From assembly GCA_963693365.1 (NCBI GenBank), contig CAVNZM010000002.1, forward strand, positions 15,872,001-15,936,000: a stretch of DNA of 64,000 nt, read 5' to 3'. The translations under genes were made by a program, and so were the position numbers. The DNA comes from Amoebidium appalachense (Eukaryota; Ichthyosporea). Each line of letters opens with the position of its first letter. Position 1 is the first letter of the stretch. The notes below the pieces were generated by a model. The model ran no database searches. It was not told the origin of the DNA and was given only the letters and a program-made list of their open reading frames with translations. This document shows positions 1 through 21,694 of the stretch, in pieces.

Positions 1-244
1 TCAGCATGCAGTACACTGTACTTGGCACACTTGAACAACAAATACAACTGGGGGCTTAGAGGGATGTTAGACGGAGCCGAAGGGAGGGGGGGGGGGGGGG
101 GGGGGATTAGTATTACCAGAATGGGTGTGTGGATGTTCTGGGGTGCTTGTAGAGAATTGGAAGGGCAGAACGGGGAGGGAGGGGGGAGGGGGCGAAAGTT
201 GTTCAAAGCTTATTCTAGTTTGTTTTTTGACACTTACATCCTCT

Positions 245-289
<45 letters not shown>

Positions 290-532
290 ACACACACACA
301 CCCCTTCCCCTCTCCCTTCACCTTTCTTCCTGCCCGCTACCATCACCACCATATTGCACATACACAAAGCACTCATTTCTTTGCCCATTGATGACACACG
401 TCAGATATACCCCCTTTCCCCCCCGCCCCTTCTTTCTCCCATCCACCCGCCCACACACACCCCCTCCCTCCCTCCCTCCCTCCCTCACTCCTTCCCCTCC
501 TCCCCTCCTCCCCCCCCCCCCCTCCCCATCCC

Positions 533-603
<71 letters not shown>

Positions 604-692
604 CTACACACGTATACCTCCTTCTCCCCTTCACCACCCCCTCTCCCCTTTCCCTCCCCCCCCCCCCCCCCCCCCCCTTTTTTTTTCTGCAG

Positions 693-9470
<8,778 letters not shown>

Positions 9471-10324
9471 GTGAATGCACTTACTGTATGCATGAATGAT
9501 TTGGTAATGCCTCGTAATGATTGATGGACGGTATAGAATGGGAATGAAGACTGACTTATAAACGGGATTTGTGATATCTAGTGTGTGGTGTACATGCCAC
9601 CTTTCAGACTTGAGACCATACTGGCCAGCCGGCCGGCCATATGACTGGTTTTGTGTGAACGTAGATACCCGTGCAATTACTGAAATGCACACAGAGGCCG
9701 TTTTTTTTTTTTTATTGTTCATAGTGGGTGACAAAGGCAAGCTTGTGAACGACGGGCTGCAGTATGCATATATGTGTATGTTGCAGTACAGACCATACTG
9801 TGGCGCGGGCACACTAAAAACGGGTAGAAGCATTTGGCATGCTAAAACCGTCATGCACCTTGGTATTTGATATGTGATTAATAGGGTCCACGATGTCATG
9901 GCTTGCAAGCCGGTACATATACGTACGAAGGTAGTGTATGTGGGCGTGTCCAAGAAGTCACGGCGCCGTATTACTGATCTTATATAAATACAATATTGGC
10001 CGTAACTATGCCCCTGGACGAACACTGAACTGATCAATCATGATACGACCTTCTGAGATTTCTTGAACAGACACGGGAGATCATCTTATTAAGTTACCAA
10101 CAATCACCTTCATACATATATCATCCCTTGTGATTTTTTCCCGTTTGTGGGGCTTTCAAACACAGGTACAGCCGTGCATACGCATCACAATCTCTTGAAC
10201 ATTCGCCACCTTGTACCGGTATATACGTTTTCTTTCTGAGCACGCAACAAACTTCATCAGCACTGCACCCAAAGATATACATCATAAATCAGGATATTGA
10301 CGTTTGCCTGTGCAACCTGGCTCT
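9471..10324. other. Convergent intergenic region, no gene seen
   Basis: This stretch lies between the 3' ends of HRD1 (+) and TRAF-like copy A (-). It is of mixed composition and lacks the homopolymers typical of the rest of the window. I see no conserved coding segment, RNA gene or clear AATAAA signal in it. Confidence 0.5.
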
Positions 10325-11798
10325 CTAGTGTAAATGGACCCAGAACCACAGTCTATCGTCCACAATGTAATGCCGCCCAGCTGCCTGCAGCTCAGCATGG
10401 CTCAAGAACAGCTGCCAGCCATAGCAATCTATCACCTTACCCTCCACGGGTCTGCCTATTGCCTCAAAGACCGTTCGGCCGGGTTCTCCTGGCGCTTGGT
10501 TGGCGAGGTTGACGCAGTAAATCCTGTGACTCAGTTGGGGGCTGTGGTCCAGCAGGGTGACGGTGTAGCTGCGGAGAAATGGCCACTGCAGGCTGTCGTC
10601 TTTGGGTCCGGGCCTGAGCTCGAAGAAGACGGACACGTAGCCTTTTTTTGAGGCTTTCTCACCGCCAAAATACACCCTGACACCGAAGGCATAGCCCGCC
10701 GGCAATATGGCCTTGGGGCTAGAGTGGTAGGTACCAACCGAGTCGGAAAGCCGTGCAGCCACCTCCCCAAAAATCACCAGTGCCCCCTGGGTAAGCCGTG
10801 CACACCCTGCCACATCGCCAGGGAAAAGGCGCTGGATCGGTAGCCCGCTACCCATCATGCGCCGTAGAGCCACCAGTTCTTGCCCGGCCAGCTCTTGGTG
10901 GATGGCTGCCGGCAGCCGTGCCTTCTTCAAGTCGGCCACCTCCCTCTCCAGCTCCGACTCCCGCTTGCGCCGGTGTTCATTTTCTGCAGCCAGCCGCCTG
11001 TTCTCGTCGGCCAGCAGGCGCATGTGGTGGGCCACGGCGCCGGCCATGTGTTGGTCGACCTGCGCCCGGGGCACGGTGGCCCCACAGCCGGCCACGGGGC
11101 AGCCCATCGGTGTGTGCGGGCACGTGTCGGCCCGGTGCACCTCCAGCAGCGGCCGCCCAACAACCGCCCCGCACTCACACTCGATCCGGCAGCCCGCTAC
11201 GTGCGCTGCGTGGGCATAACAGGGTCAACACCAAATCCAAATGAATACCACGGAGCCATATATACATATTACGAATGCACGCAGGCAGGGCAGGCAGGCA
11301 GGGCAGGCAGGCAGGAAGGCAGATAGGCAGGCAGGCACGAGCGTGCCACCCTCCCTCCCCCCGCTCACTCTCCCTTCTTCCCCCCTTCCAATCCGCTCCC
11401 ACCCACACTATTTGCGCGCACGTGCACGCACGCACGCACGACGTACGCACGCACGCACCCACGCACGCATCCCCCCCCCCCCCCCCCCCCCCCCACCCAA
11501 CCACCCGCCCACTCCATGTACACACGCACACATGCACGCACGCATGCACAACCCCCCCCCCCCCCCCCCCTCCTTCGACCACTCTCCCCCCATCCCCCCG
11601 CCCACACTTCATCGCGCACGCACGCACACATGCATGCATACATGCACGCGCCCCCCCTCCTCCCCTTCCCCTCCCTCTCCCCCATCCCCACCCTACCCTC
11701 CCCCCACTCTATGCGCGTGCACGTACGCACGGGCGTGCACCCCCCCCCCCCCCCCCCCCCTCCGCCCCCCATCCCATCCCACCTCCGCCCACTCTGGG

Positions 11799-11874
<76 letters not shown>

Positions 11875-11959
11875 CACCCCCCCCCCCCCCCCCCCCCCCC
11901 ACCACCACCACCACCATCCCACCCAAACCCCGCCCACTCTGTGGACGCACACAAACACG

Positions 11960-11991
<32 letters not shown>

Positions 11992-12678
11992 GCCACCAAT
12001 ACACACGACACAAAGGCTCCCTCTTGTTCTTTCACACGTTAAGCCCCCACTCACCATACAACGGTGCTTCTCTGGGGCAAAGCACGGGCGGGGGGAGGGG
12101 GGGTTTTACAGAGAATGAAGTGCCAAGCAGAGCACCTAAGACAACAAGGAGGAAGCAGCACTTAGACACTATTAGAGAGGCCTGTATTATGCACAAGGGA
12201 ACATGCCGTATCAGCAGGCACTAACTAAAAATATCGGACACAACATAGGGGTTGGCGTCAGCGGTTGGCTCACGGATAGTCTTGAGATATCTTGGCGGTA
12301 TATCCCAAGGACAGGAAGGTGTGTGCGCACGTGTGTGTGTGCGTGTGTGTGTGTGTGTGGGTGTGTGCGCGCGCATGTGCGCGTGCGTGCCCGTGCGCGC
12401 GTGCGTGCGTGCATGCGTGGGTGCGTGCGTGAGTGTGTGTGTTGAAGGGGGGGGGGGGGGGGGGGGGGGAGGGCATAGTGGTTGAAAAGTGAGAACAGAG
12501 GCAATCTCTGAAGAGTGGCGAACTTTCCTAGCAAAAAGCAAGAAGGCACAGGCAGATAGCTGGGGGGAGAAAGACGGACAAGAAGGAGGCAATGTGTCTG
12601 GTACGTACGTGTGTGCGGTCATCATTATGTGTCTGTAGTGTGTATGGGTAGGTTTGAGTGAGTATGTGTCTTGTTTGA

Positions 12679-12729
<51 letters not shown>

Positions 12730-12814
12730 CGAAGGGATGAGAATGGAGTAGAGGAAAAAGAAAAACGAGAGAAGGAGAATCGAGGAAGCAAAATGGGTTG
12801 GGCAGAGGGGCAGG

Positions 12815-12860
<46 letters not shown>

Positions 12861-13371
12861 CTTCCATGTACTAAAAGAAAGAAAGGGCAACCAAAGTTGA
12901 AAGCAAGTGGCAAGCTGCAGGAAACTAAGGCAAAGAGATTTCGGCCGGAAAAGAGGGGAAAGGTGGAGACGGGAATGGGCATGAAAGGAGGAACGATAAT
13001 TTCGTACGCAATATGAAAGGGCGAGGAAGTAGGGGACACCATACAAAGCTGCATAGTGATGCAGCCGATAAGGAAGAACAATTTAAGGACGAGATTGTGC
13101 AGAGGTTCGAGGAGTGTCACACGGTGTGAGTGAGAGAAAGAGAGCTTGGGAATGAGAAAATGAAATGATTGGTATCGATGGTCGTAGAGCCAATGCCCGT
13201 GTATGCTTGTGCATTAGAGTGGTAGTGGACACGTAGAGTTGTGTGTGTTTGTGTCTGTATATGTGTGTGTGCCCGTGTGTGTGTGCTTGGCAATGCTTGT
13301 GTGTGTGTGTGTGTGTGTGTGCATGTGAGTGCTTGCGCGAGCGTGTGCATGTGTGTCTGTGTGTGTGTGTG

Positions 13372-13426
<55 letters not shown>

Positions 13427-14300
13427 GTGTGTTTTCAGGTGCGTGTGCAGGTGCGTGTGCATATGCGTGTGCATATCCGTGTGTATGCACATGTGTGTGT
13501 GAGGGGGGGTGCAAGTGGGTGTGTATGAGTACGCACGGAACGCGCAGCACGTGTACCTGTGCTGCAGTAACGTGTGTGGGTGTGCGTGTGGGGGGGGAAG
13601 AGGGGGAGGGGCGGAGGGGAGAGAAGCATGTGTAGCCGTGCATTCTGCCAAGCAGCTTGTAATGTGCGTGTGGGGGGGGGAAGGGGGGGAGGGGCGGAGG
13701 GGAGAGAAGCATGTGTAGCCGTGCATTCTGCCAAGCAGCTTGTAATTATACAATCCTTGTCCTTAGTTCAGAGAAGTACATGAAGTGGGATGTATGCACC
13801 ATCCTATGCAGACCCACCTTCCAAACCGGCATGGCTCATATTTTCTTGACAGTACTCACACCTGGCCGTTCTGTGCGCACACTCCTCGGTCTGGTGGTGG
13901 TCCAGCTTGTCTGCCGCCACCTGCTGGCCACACCCTTCGTTGCTACAGCTCACCTTCCTCTTTGGGCACTTGTCCATGTGCAGCTGCAAGTCGCCCAGGT
14001 CACATACAGCATCACAGCCCGTCGTGCTGTTTTCACAGTGTATCTTTAGTGCCCGATACATACGTGCCAGCTTGACCGGCCAGTCATCCAGGGGCAAAAA
14101 CAGCCTCCCCTCAAGCGGAACATCGCACGTGGGGCAGTCGGGCCTGCGTGCAACCGACTGTCCCAAACAGTCTGCGCAGAATATGTGTGCCCGCCCCCAC
14201 ACACGGCCTCCTGGGGGTCTCTGGCCACGTCCGTGCATATTGCGCAAACAAACTCCGCTGCTAGGTCGGCACTAACGAACCGCTCCGTGGCATAGCCCAT
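10325..14300 (-). CDS. TRAF-like RING / zf-TRAF / coiled-coil / MATH protein, copy A (one frame break)
   Basis: Two exons. Exon 1 (14300 down to 13818) starts MGYATERFVSADLAAEFVC and carries the RING (CAIC, GGGH, CADC, CPTC) and a first TRAF-type zinc finger (CDLGDLQLHMDKCPKR). Exon 2 (11205 down to 10325) carries a second zf-TRAF (CPVAGCGATVPRAQ), a coiled coil (ESELEREVADLKKA) and a complete TRAF-C/MATH domain ending WFWVHLH. The donor (G|GTGGGT) and acceptor (CAG|CGCACG) are at the same phase-1 position as in copies B and C. Against copy C, exon 1 has two extra bases (CACACATATTC for CACATATTC, about 14183-14190), which shift frame inside the RING. Everything else is open. By family it would be a trimeric RING adaptor or E3. 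It could be a real pseudogene, a polymorphism or an assembly error at a CA step. Confidence 0.82.
11275..11876. repeat. CAGG/GGCA tetranucleotide arrays with CA/CG and poly-C blocks
   Basis: An imperfect GGCA array sits at 11280-11335, and a near-perfect (CAGG)n array of about 80 bp at 11797-11876, separated by alternating C-runs and CACG-rich blocks. All of it is in the intron of TRAF-like copy A. Confidence 0.9.
12680..12860. repeat. Two long poly-G runs in the copy A intron
   Basis: G runs of more than 40 bases occur at about 12680-12727 and 12818-12860. In the transcribed (minus) strand they read as poly-C. Confidence 0.95.
13581..13745. repeat. Two tandem copies of an ~82-bp unit
   Basis: Unit 1 at 13581-13662 and unit 2 at 13663-13745 share a G-rich half (TGCGTGTGGGGGG…) followed by GAGAAGCATGTGTAGCCGTG and CATTCTGCCAAGCAGCTTGT. 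The array lies in the intron of TRAF-like copy A, about 70 bp from its exon 1 donor. Confidence 0.9.
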
Positions 14301-14756
14301 TTTGGGGACGAAAAAATAACAAGGAGCTGTAGGAGGAACGTTGCCTTATCTGCTAGCGGTGAAATAGAGTAAGAGCATGTCAAACATATTAAGTAGGACA
14401 CCAAAACGCTCCGATGCCCCCATGCCCCCACCCAAATGTGATGACTGCGTGTTTAGCGAATGTATATGTTTCTGAACAAGTTAAATTTACGCCTGCGTTG
14501 TTCACTAAAAACAAAGCCCCTAACAGCCTGATGACGTGTGTCTTTCTTGGTTGACAAGGAGCTGACAGCACTCAAAGTGACGTGGCGCCGGCTCGGCCGC
14601 CTCGGCGAGTCGGCGGCATAAGCTGGCGGCATAATGATTGGCGGCGAACTTTGAAAGGGCGGGAAGCTCAGCAATTGGCTGAATATTTCGCTTGGTTGCG
14701 GCAGTGTTGCCCTGTCTCAGGATAAGACAACACTGAGCACATACACCATACATAGA

Positions 14757-14816
14757 TTTTTTGAAAATAAAACTTATTTGAGGGACTACCCAGGCTGGGG
14801 GAAAAATTAGAACTCC

Positions 14817-14859
<43 letters not shown>

Positions 14860-15016
14860 TAAAAAAAAAAAATAAAAAAAAAAATAAAAAAAAAAAGGTC
14901 CAAGTGTACAGGGGAGCTGTACAGGGGTCATTCAAGATAATCAGTGCTAGATTTTTTTAAAAAAATAATATAATGTAAGGGCTACCGAGGCTGGGTGCCC
15001 GGGGAAAAGGAGAGAA

Positions 15017-15070
<54 letters not shown>
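14757..15070. repeat. Pair of diverged direct repeats each ending in a long poly-G
   Basis: The two segments share the order AT-rich stretch, GGGACTACCCAGGCTGGG or GGGCTACCGAGGCTGGG, CCCGGGG, then a G run. Copy 1 is 14757-14857 and copy 2 is about 14947-15070; the second G run is about 52 bases. They lie upstream of TRAF-like copy A. Confidence 0.6.
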
Positions 15071-15072
<2 letters not shown>

Positions 15073-15111
15073 TCTGGAACCCTTAAGACTGTCACCGGGC
15101 TTCCACGGTGC

Positions 15112-15590
<479 letters not shown>

Positions 15591-15721
15591 GCCTCTGCTA
15601 AGAACGGGTGTAACGGCTTACATAAATGGGCCCACCGTGTCCGGACACGTCCCCTGTTATAAAGCACCTTTCAGTGCGAAAACACAGTGCATAAATTCTG
15701 CGTGTATGCTCGTTTGTCACT

Positions 15722-16342
15722 GGGCGCGGGGGGCGGGTTGGTGCAATGGTAAGATCTCTGTGTGTCAAGCTCAAAGTCGCAGGATCGATCCTGGTTTCTT
15801 CCGATTTTTGTTCTGCCTCGACGGTCCACCGGTCTGGCCGGCCCCTAGAAGCCATCAGCCCAGGCCACGTAAAGCAGCACCACCAATTTGTTATCATCCG
15901 GCCGCAAGACATGACGTCATGAACAGAACCGGCCCTCTGACGTCGACGGCGCGCCACTTGGGCATCCCGGCCCAACGTTCAAGTGGGAGACCAATCGCCA
16001 CGGTTCGGGTCAGCGTCCTGGGCATGGGGTCTTCCCATTAAAGTCTTTATGTTTGTGCATGTGTCCCGGGTCGCTCCCGGCTGGTGTTGTTAAAGTGAGC
16101 TGTGCTCACTTCCCCACTAGCGTTGCTGCGGCTAGAACCGTGGGATAAGGCGTAACTAAAAATAGTGCCAGTTGGGGTCCGAATTAGAATCCTGACTTAT
16201 GAGTGTGCTATACAGTACGATCTGTGTCTAGGCGGAAGACGGTAAGCCCCCATGAGGCAGTGCCTCGCCGGGAGTGGAACGGGATAAAATAAAAATAAAA
16301 ATAAATAAAAAATAAATAAAAAATAAATATAAAATATAAAAA
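15722..16342 (+). mobile_element. tRNA-derived SINE-like retroposon
   Basis: The head contains a pol III A box, TGGTGCAATGG at 15739-15749, and a B box, GGATCGATCC at 15782-15791, about 33 bp apart as in tRNA genes. A unique body of about 490 bp follows, then an A-rich tail built of AAATA repeats at about 16285-16342. No long ORF is present. This layout is that of a tRNA-derived SINE. Target-site duplications were not established, so the ends are approximate. Confidence 0.65.
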
Positions 16343-16356
16343 CAATTGTCACTGGG

Positions 16357-16411
<55 letters not shown>

Positions 16412-16576
16412 GTGTCACGGTGCATGCTTTTTGCGTATGTGTTTCGTGTGTGCCCCCCCCCCCCCAAAAAAAAATAAAATAAAATAAAAGATAAAAGATA
16501 AAAATAAAATAAATAACTCGAAATACTATCAGTAAATAAAAAAGGCATACCCCACAACCCAGCAAAAGGACCCACA

Positions 16577-16739
<163 letters not shown>

Positions 16740-16837
16740 AAAGTACAGTAAGTCAATGGACCCTGGCAGTGCGGCCGAGAAACCTTGAGATTCTAGACCA
16801 TAAGCCGAATTTACCTGTTATCTCAAAAGTGAGTGCC

Positions 16838-16960
16838 CCCTGTAGCTCAAACTCAATTTCTAATTTGCGTGAAGTTCTCTAAACGGAAGAAACGGAAAGC
16901 TCTTGCTTCGTATAATACCAATCAATAGTTGCAAAAGGGAAAAGTCAACCTGGTGTGCGT
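16838..16960 (+). repeat. ~100-bp repeat preceding a TG/CG array (copy 2 of 2)
   Basis: Direct relative of 15112-15215: GAAGTTCTC, GCTCTTGCTTCGT, ACCAATCAATAG and AAAAGTCAA occur in the same order, and the copy ends at GTGCGTGCGTGC repeats. Confidence 0.65.
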
Positions 16961-17484
16961 GCGTGCGTGCGTGCGTGCGTGCATGTGTGCGTGTGTGCGT
17001 GCGTGTGTGCGTGCGTGTGCGTGTTGTGTGACTTCCAAACAAAAACCCAGGGGCACAAATGTGCAAGTCAGACGCGTTATATATGGACATCACCGAGTAT
17101 TAGTAAAAGATCGTTGAACCAACCACCAACTAAAGATACCAAAACTTTCTGAACAAAATTTCTAACCGAAAATTTTAACAGGGCAAGAGTGCAGTATCAG
17201 TACTAGCCTAGTATATGGGCTCAGTGGTCTGCGATTCCATGAGTCCGACACTGCCGGAAGTGCAGAAACGCAATATCACGCAGTGCATATGCACATACAT
17301 ATGTATACCCCCCCCCCCCCCCCCCCCCCCCCTTCCCCCCCTCCTCCCCCCCCCCTCCTCCTCCTCCTCCCCCCACCCACCCACCCATCCACCCACCGGT
17401 ACCCAGGCCCACCTAGCCCTTTCCCCCAGACATACACCCCCCACACCCCCCAGAAATAGTCATCAGAACTTCGAAGCAACACTT

Positions 17485-18153
17485 AAGGGCGCCCAATCTG
17501 TGCGCGCGGCGGTCATATGGGCTGCGAATTTTCTAATAACAATTGGCACTGATGTAGAACCAATCAGACGCGCGAATAGACTTCAATAGATCGACTTTTG
17601 ATGTGGCTCACGAACTTGATCGAATCCAGTCCGGCGCAGACGAGCCAAATTGGGATCCATATTGCCTCCCCCTGGGCCTCGCTGTGAACAAATTTTCTTG
17701 TTTTTTCAATAAGCAACCCCCATAAAAATTTGCAGAACTCGATTTCTCACTATTACAAAGCGATACAAGAGAGCTTTTTGTTATATCTATAGTTTTAGGG
17801 TAGGCTAATTATAAACTTAGCATAAGGATATAATTAGCCTACCTTCAAATTATAGATATAACAAAAAGCTCTCTTGTATGGCTTTGTAATAGTGAGAAAT
17901 CGAGTTCTGCAAATTTTTATGGGGGTTGCTTATTGAAAAACATGAAAATTTGTTCACAGCGAGGCCTAGGGGGAGGCAACATGTGATCCCAATTTGGCTC
18001 GTCTGCGCCGGACTGGATTCGACCACATTCCTGCGCCAGTGCCACGATCAATTGAAATCTATCCGCGTATCTGATTGGCTCCGCATCAGCGCCAATTGTT
18101 ATTTGGAAATTCGCAGTCCCTATGACCGCCGCGCGCACAGATTGGGCGCCCTT
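17485..18153. mobile_element. Fold-back (long terminal inverted repeat) element, 669 bp
   Basis: The left arm (17485-17813) and right arm (17829-18153) are near-complete inverted copies. The ends read AAGGGCGCCCAATCTG and CAGATTGGGCGCCCTT, and the centre is TAGGCTAATTATA, a 15-bp spacer, then TATAATTAGCCTA. The arms contain no transposase coding. The flanks (TCGAAGCAACACTT on the left, TCGAAACCAACATTT on the right) resemble each other but are not a clean target-site duplication. This is a non-autonomous DNA transposon or fold-back MITE. The arms have diverged by scattered substitutions and small indels, so it is not a recent hairpin artefact. Confidence 0.85.
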
Positions 18154-18434
18154 CAAATCGAAACCAACATTTCAATGATTTCGATTGTCAATGAGTCAAG
18201 ATAAAAAAATTACTTCCATATACTATGTTAATCATAAAATCCCCAACTCGAAAAACAACTTCTTCTAACAAAATTATAGTTTTAAGGCAAGTGAACCATA
18301 TTTGGTGTTTAGGTTGCCACGTTTTTGATGTTTGACGTACTGCGTACTTCCGCCTGACCCCCTGGCAGAGCACACGCAAGGAGGCGGCTTAACATGGTGT
18401 CATGTAGTGCGAGGCTCAGCCTGTGCGCATTAAA

Positions 18435-18439
<5 letters not shown>

Positions 18440-18478
<39 letters not shown>

Positions 18479-18483
18479 ACCAC

Positions 18484-18557
<74 letters not shown>

Positions 18558-18594
18558 ACCAACACCACCACCACCACCACCACCACCACCACCA
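18440..18594. repeat. Poly-C, (CA)n, (CAC)n compound repeat
   Basis: A C run (18440-18478) is followed by a CA array (about 18485-18555) and a CAC trinucleotide array (about 18562-18594). Confidence 0.95.
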
Positions 18595-18802
18595 CGTGCA
18601 CCACCACCATCGCCACCACAAACATGCAGCACAACGTTCTTGCATCACAGCGCCCGTCCATGTACAACTTGAAAATTCACACCCGGCCCCAAGACACACA
18701 CAATACGCATCACAAACTTAGCGCCGCGGCCGCGCACACACGTCTACACACGCCCGCACACACACACATACACACACCCACAGAGAGGGGCGAGGGCAGG
18801 GG

Positions 18803-18834
<32 letters not shown>

Positions 18835-19175
18835 ATTTGTGCACGTCTGTGTGTCTGTGTCTGTGTACGTTTGTGTGTGTATGTACCATACCATGGCCTC
18901 AGCCGAAGACAGCATGGTGAAACTTTTGTAACAGTTGATCGGAACGGAATGGCACATGAACGAAGTTGGTGCGTGTGGGAAAGGAAAGCACAAGGTGCGC
19001 CACTGGGAGGGAATGGGCCCCTCCCCAACCCGATCTTTCACTTTTATGTTTTTCGGTTTTTTTCTACTTACATACTCTTACCATGTGTTACACAGCTGCA
19101 ATGATATCCATTTTTATCGATGTCTGATAATAAACTCCTCAGGCTGCTATATGCCTGCCTTTGGAAATCACATCT

Positions 19176-20304
19176 TCAGTCTAGGTGCACCCAGAACCAC
19201 AGCCGATCGCCCACAATGTACTGCCTCCCTGCTGCCTGCAACCGGGCATGGCTCAAGAACTGGGGCCAGCCCCAGCTTGTGTCCACACCCTCCACGGGTT
19301 TGCCCGCGGCCTCAAAATGCTTTCGGTCGGATTCATCTGGTGCCTGGTTGGCGAGGTTGACGCAGCGACTCATGTGCCTTAATTGGGGGCTGTGGTCCAG
19401 CAGGGTGACGGTGTAGCTGCGGAGAAATGGCCACTGCAGGCTGTCGTCTTTGGGTCCGGGCTTGACCTCGAAGAAGACGGACAGGTGGTCCTTGTATTCA
19501 GCGCTATGGCCGCCAAAATACACCCTGACACCAAAGGCATAACCCGCCGGAAAAATGGCCTTGGGGGTAGAGTGGTAGATAGCAGGTGAGTCAGCTAGCC
19601 TTCCTGCCACCTCCTCAACAGACACCAATGCCCCCTGTGCAAGCCGTGCACATCCTACCACATCCTCAGGGAAAAAACGCTGTATGGGTAGCCCATTGCC
19701 CATCATGTGCCGTAGAGCCACCAGTTCTTGCCCGGCCAGCTCTTGGTCGATGGCTGCCGGCAGCCGTGCCTTCTTCAATCGGCCACCTCCCTCTCCAGCT
19801 CCGACTCTCGCTTGTGCAGGCGTTCGTTTTCTGCAGCCAGCAGGCGCATGTGGTGGGCCACGGCGCCGGCCATGTGTTGGTCGACCTGCGCCCGGGGCAC
19901 GGTGGCCCCACAGCCGACCGCGGGGCAGCCCGTCAGTGTGTGCGGGCACGTGTCGGCCCGGTGCGCCTCCAGCAGCAACCGCCCAACAACCGCCCCGCGC
20001 TCGCACTCAATCCGGCAGCCCGCTACGTGCCCTGTCACACAGTGGGTGGATTTTGTTAAACCCAGGCCCAACTGAAGCACAATGTGGCAACAACCCCCCC
20101 CCCCCTTCCCCGCCTTTCCCCCCCGAACATACCAAACATTCCCCCCAAACTCGAGCCTCAGATTTCTCGTTTTCAGTGATACAGTCTCTCCTCTCTCCTC
20201 CCTGTCGTTTTCTTCCTCCCTCACGTGACTCCCCCTCTCCCTCTCTCTCCCCCCCGCGCCTCCCTCGCTATAGCTCTCTCCCTCTGTCTCTCTCTCCCCC
20301 CCCC

Positions 20305-20335
<31 letters not shown>

Positions 20336-21694
20336 ACACACACCGCCTCTTCCCCCCTCTCCTCCTCCTCCTCCCCCCCCCCCCCCCCCCCCAACACACA
20401 AACACACCGGCCCATATACTTTCCTCCTGTTCCTTCACTATCACTCTGAGTCACAGTTCACACCTAAGAAATTCTTCACTCCTCTCTTTCCATGTTAAGC
20501 AAACACCTTCGCCACCCCCCTCCTCCCCTCCTGCTCCCGCCCTCCCCCCCCCCCCCCCCCCCCCTCCCCCCCCCCCTCCCCCCCCCCCCCCCCCCCCCCC
20601 CTCCCCCCCCCCCCCCCCCCCAAAAAAAAACGGAAAAAACGAGTGTGTTCAGCAAATCAGCCGCAAACCCATCCAAACCCTCTCACCTTCGCCCCCACTG
20701 ATTCTATTCTCTTGCTCTCACCTATCTGTCCCTCAAGTGCTTGCCCTCTTTTCTCTCCCGCCACATGTGGGTGTGTGCCAATAACTTCCCACCTTTTTAC
20801 CCCCACAACTCAAGCTCAGTCTCGTTTACTGAGTTACGTGTTTTCTAAAAAATTTAGCTATATTGTCACAAGTATTTAAATTTGTTGCTGTTGTCATTGC
20901 TTTGTTTTTTTTTTTGCATGTGTACTTGTGTGAGTGCACGCTTCCTGTGGTTGGGCCGTGCTTTTGCAGCCTCCTTCAAGCATCCGAACACAACACCCCC
21001 ACCTTCTCTGGCCCCCTGCCACTATCAGCCCACGAACCCCATCTTTTCTCACCCGCCCAACAGCGTACTTTCCTGCCTCGTTCTTCCCGCACACAGGCTT
21101 GCAACGATCTGGTTAGCTCATCTCTCCCCCCCCCCCCCCCCCCCCCCCCGCCTTTTTTTTTTTTTAACACACATCGAACTTTCTGGGCGTCTTAGAGCCA
21201 GGTGCCACTTACTCGCAAGTGCGCTGTGGCCCACGGTCTTGTCGCAATACTCACACTGCACCTTTCTGTGCGCACACTCCTCGCCCACGTGTGCAGCCAG
21301 CAGCTCCGCCCTCAGCCGTTTCTTGCAGCCCTTACTGGTGCAGGCCACAATACGTTTGGGGCACTGCTCTTCGTGCTTAGCCAGGTCCCCAAGGTCACAC
21401 ACGTGCTCACACCCCTCCCCCTTGTGCACGCAGCAGACCTTCAGTGCGCGGTACATACGTGCCAGCTTGACCGGCCAGTCTTCTATGCCGAGGGATAGCT
21501 TACCCTTGACTGCTACCATGCAAGTCGGGCAGACCTTTTTCTTTGCTAGCGCCTTGATTAGACAGTCTGAGCAAAATATGTGCCCACCCTTGCACGTGGG
21601 CCTCATGGGGGGCCTCGGCCACGTCTGTGCATATGCCGCACACAAACTCGCCGGCCATTTCGCCGTTAACAAACCTCTCCGTGTCGTCGCCCAT
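19176..21694 (-). pseudogene. TRAF-like RING / zf-TRAF / MATH gene, copy B (two frame breaks)
   Basis: Exon 1 runs 21694 to 21213, starts MGDDTERFVNGEMAGEFVC and has RING ligands CGIC, CKGGH, CSDC and CPTC. A first zf-TRAF follows (CDLGDLAKHEEQCPKR). Its donor (GTAAGT) is at the same phase as in copies A and C. Exon 2 runs 20031 to 19176: a second zf-TRAF (CPAVGCGATVPRAQ), a coiled coil and a MATH domain ending WFWVHLD. One extra base near 21596-21603 (GGCCCACG where GGCCACG would keep frame) breaks the RING. One missing base near 19776-19781 (GATTG for GACTTG in copy A) breaks the coiled coil. The MATH domain itself is open. The breaks are either decay or residual assembly errors. Confidence 0.82.

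Noticed and set aside
17215-17589. Plus-strand open frame of 124 codons over the left fold-back arm
   Set aside because: It is mostly C-run translation plus inverted-repeat sequence and is not mirrored by a conserved frame in the right arm.
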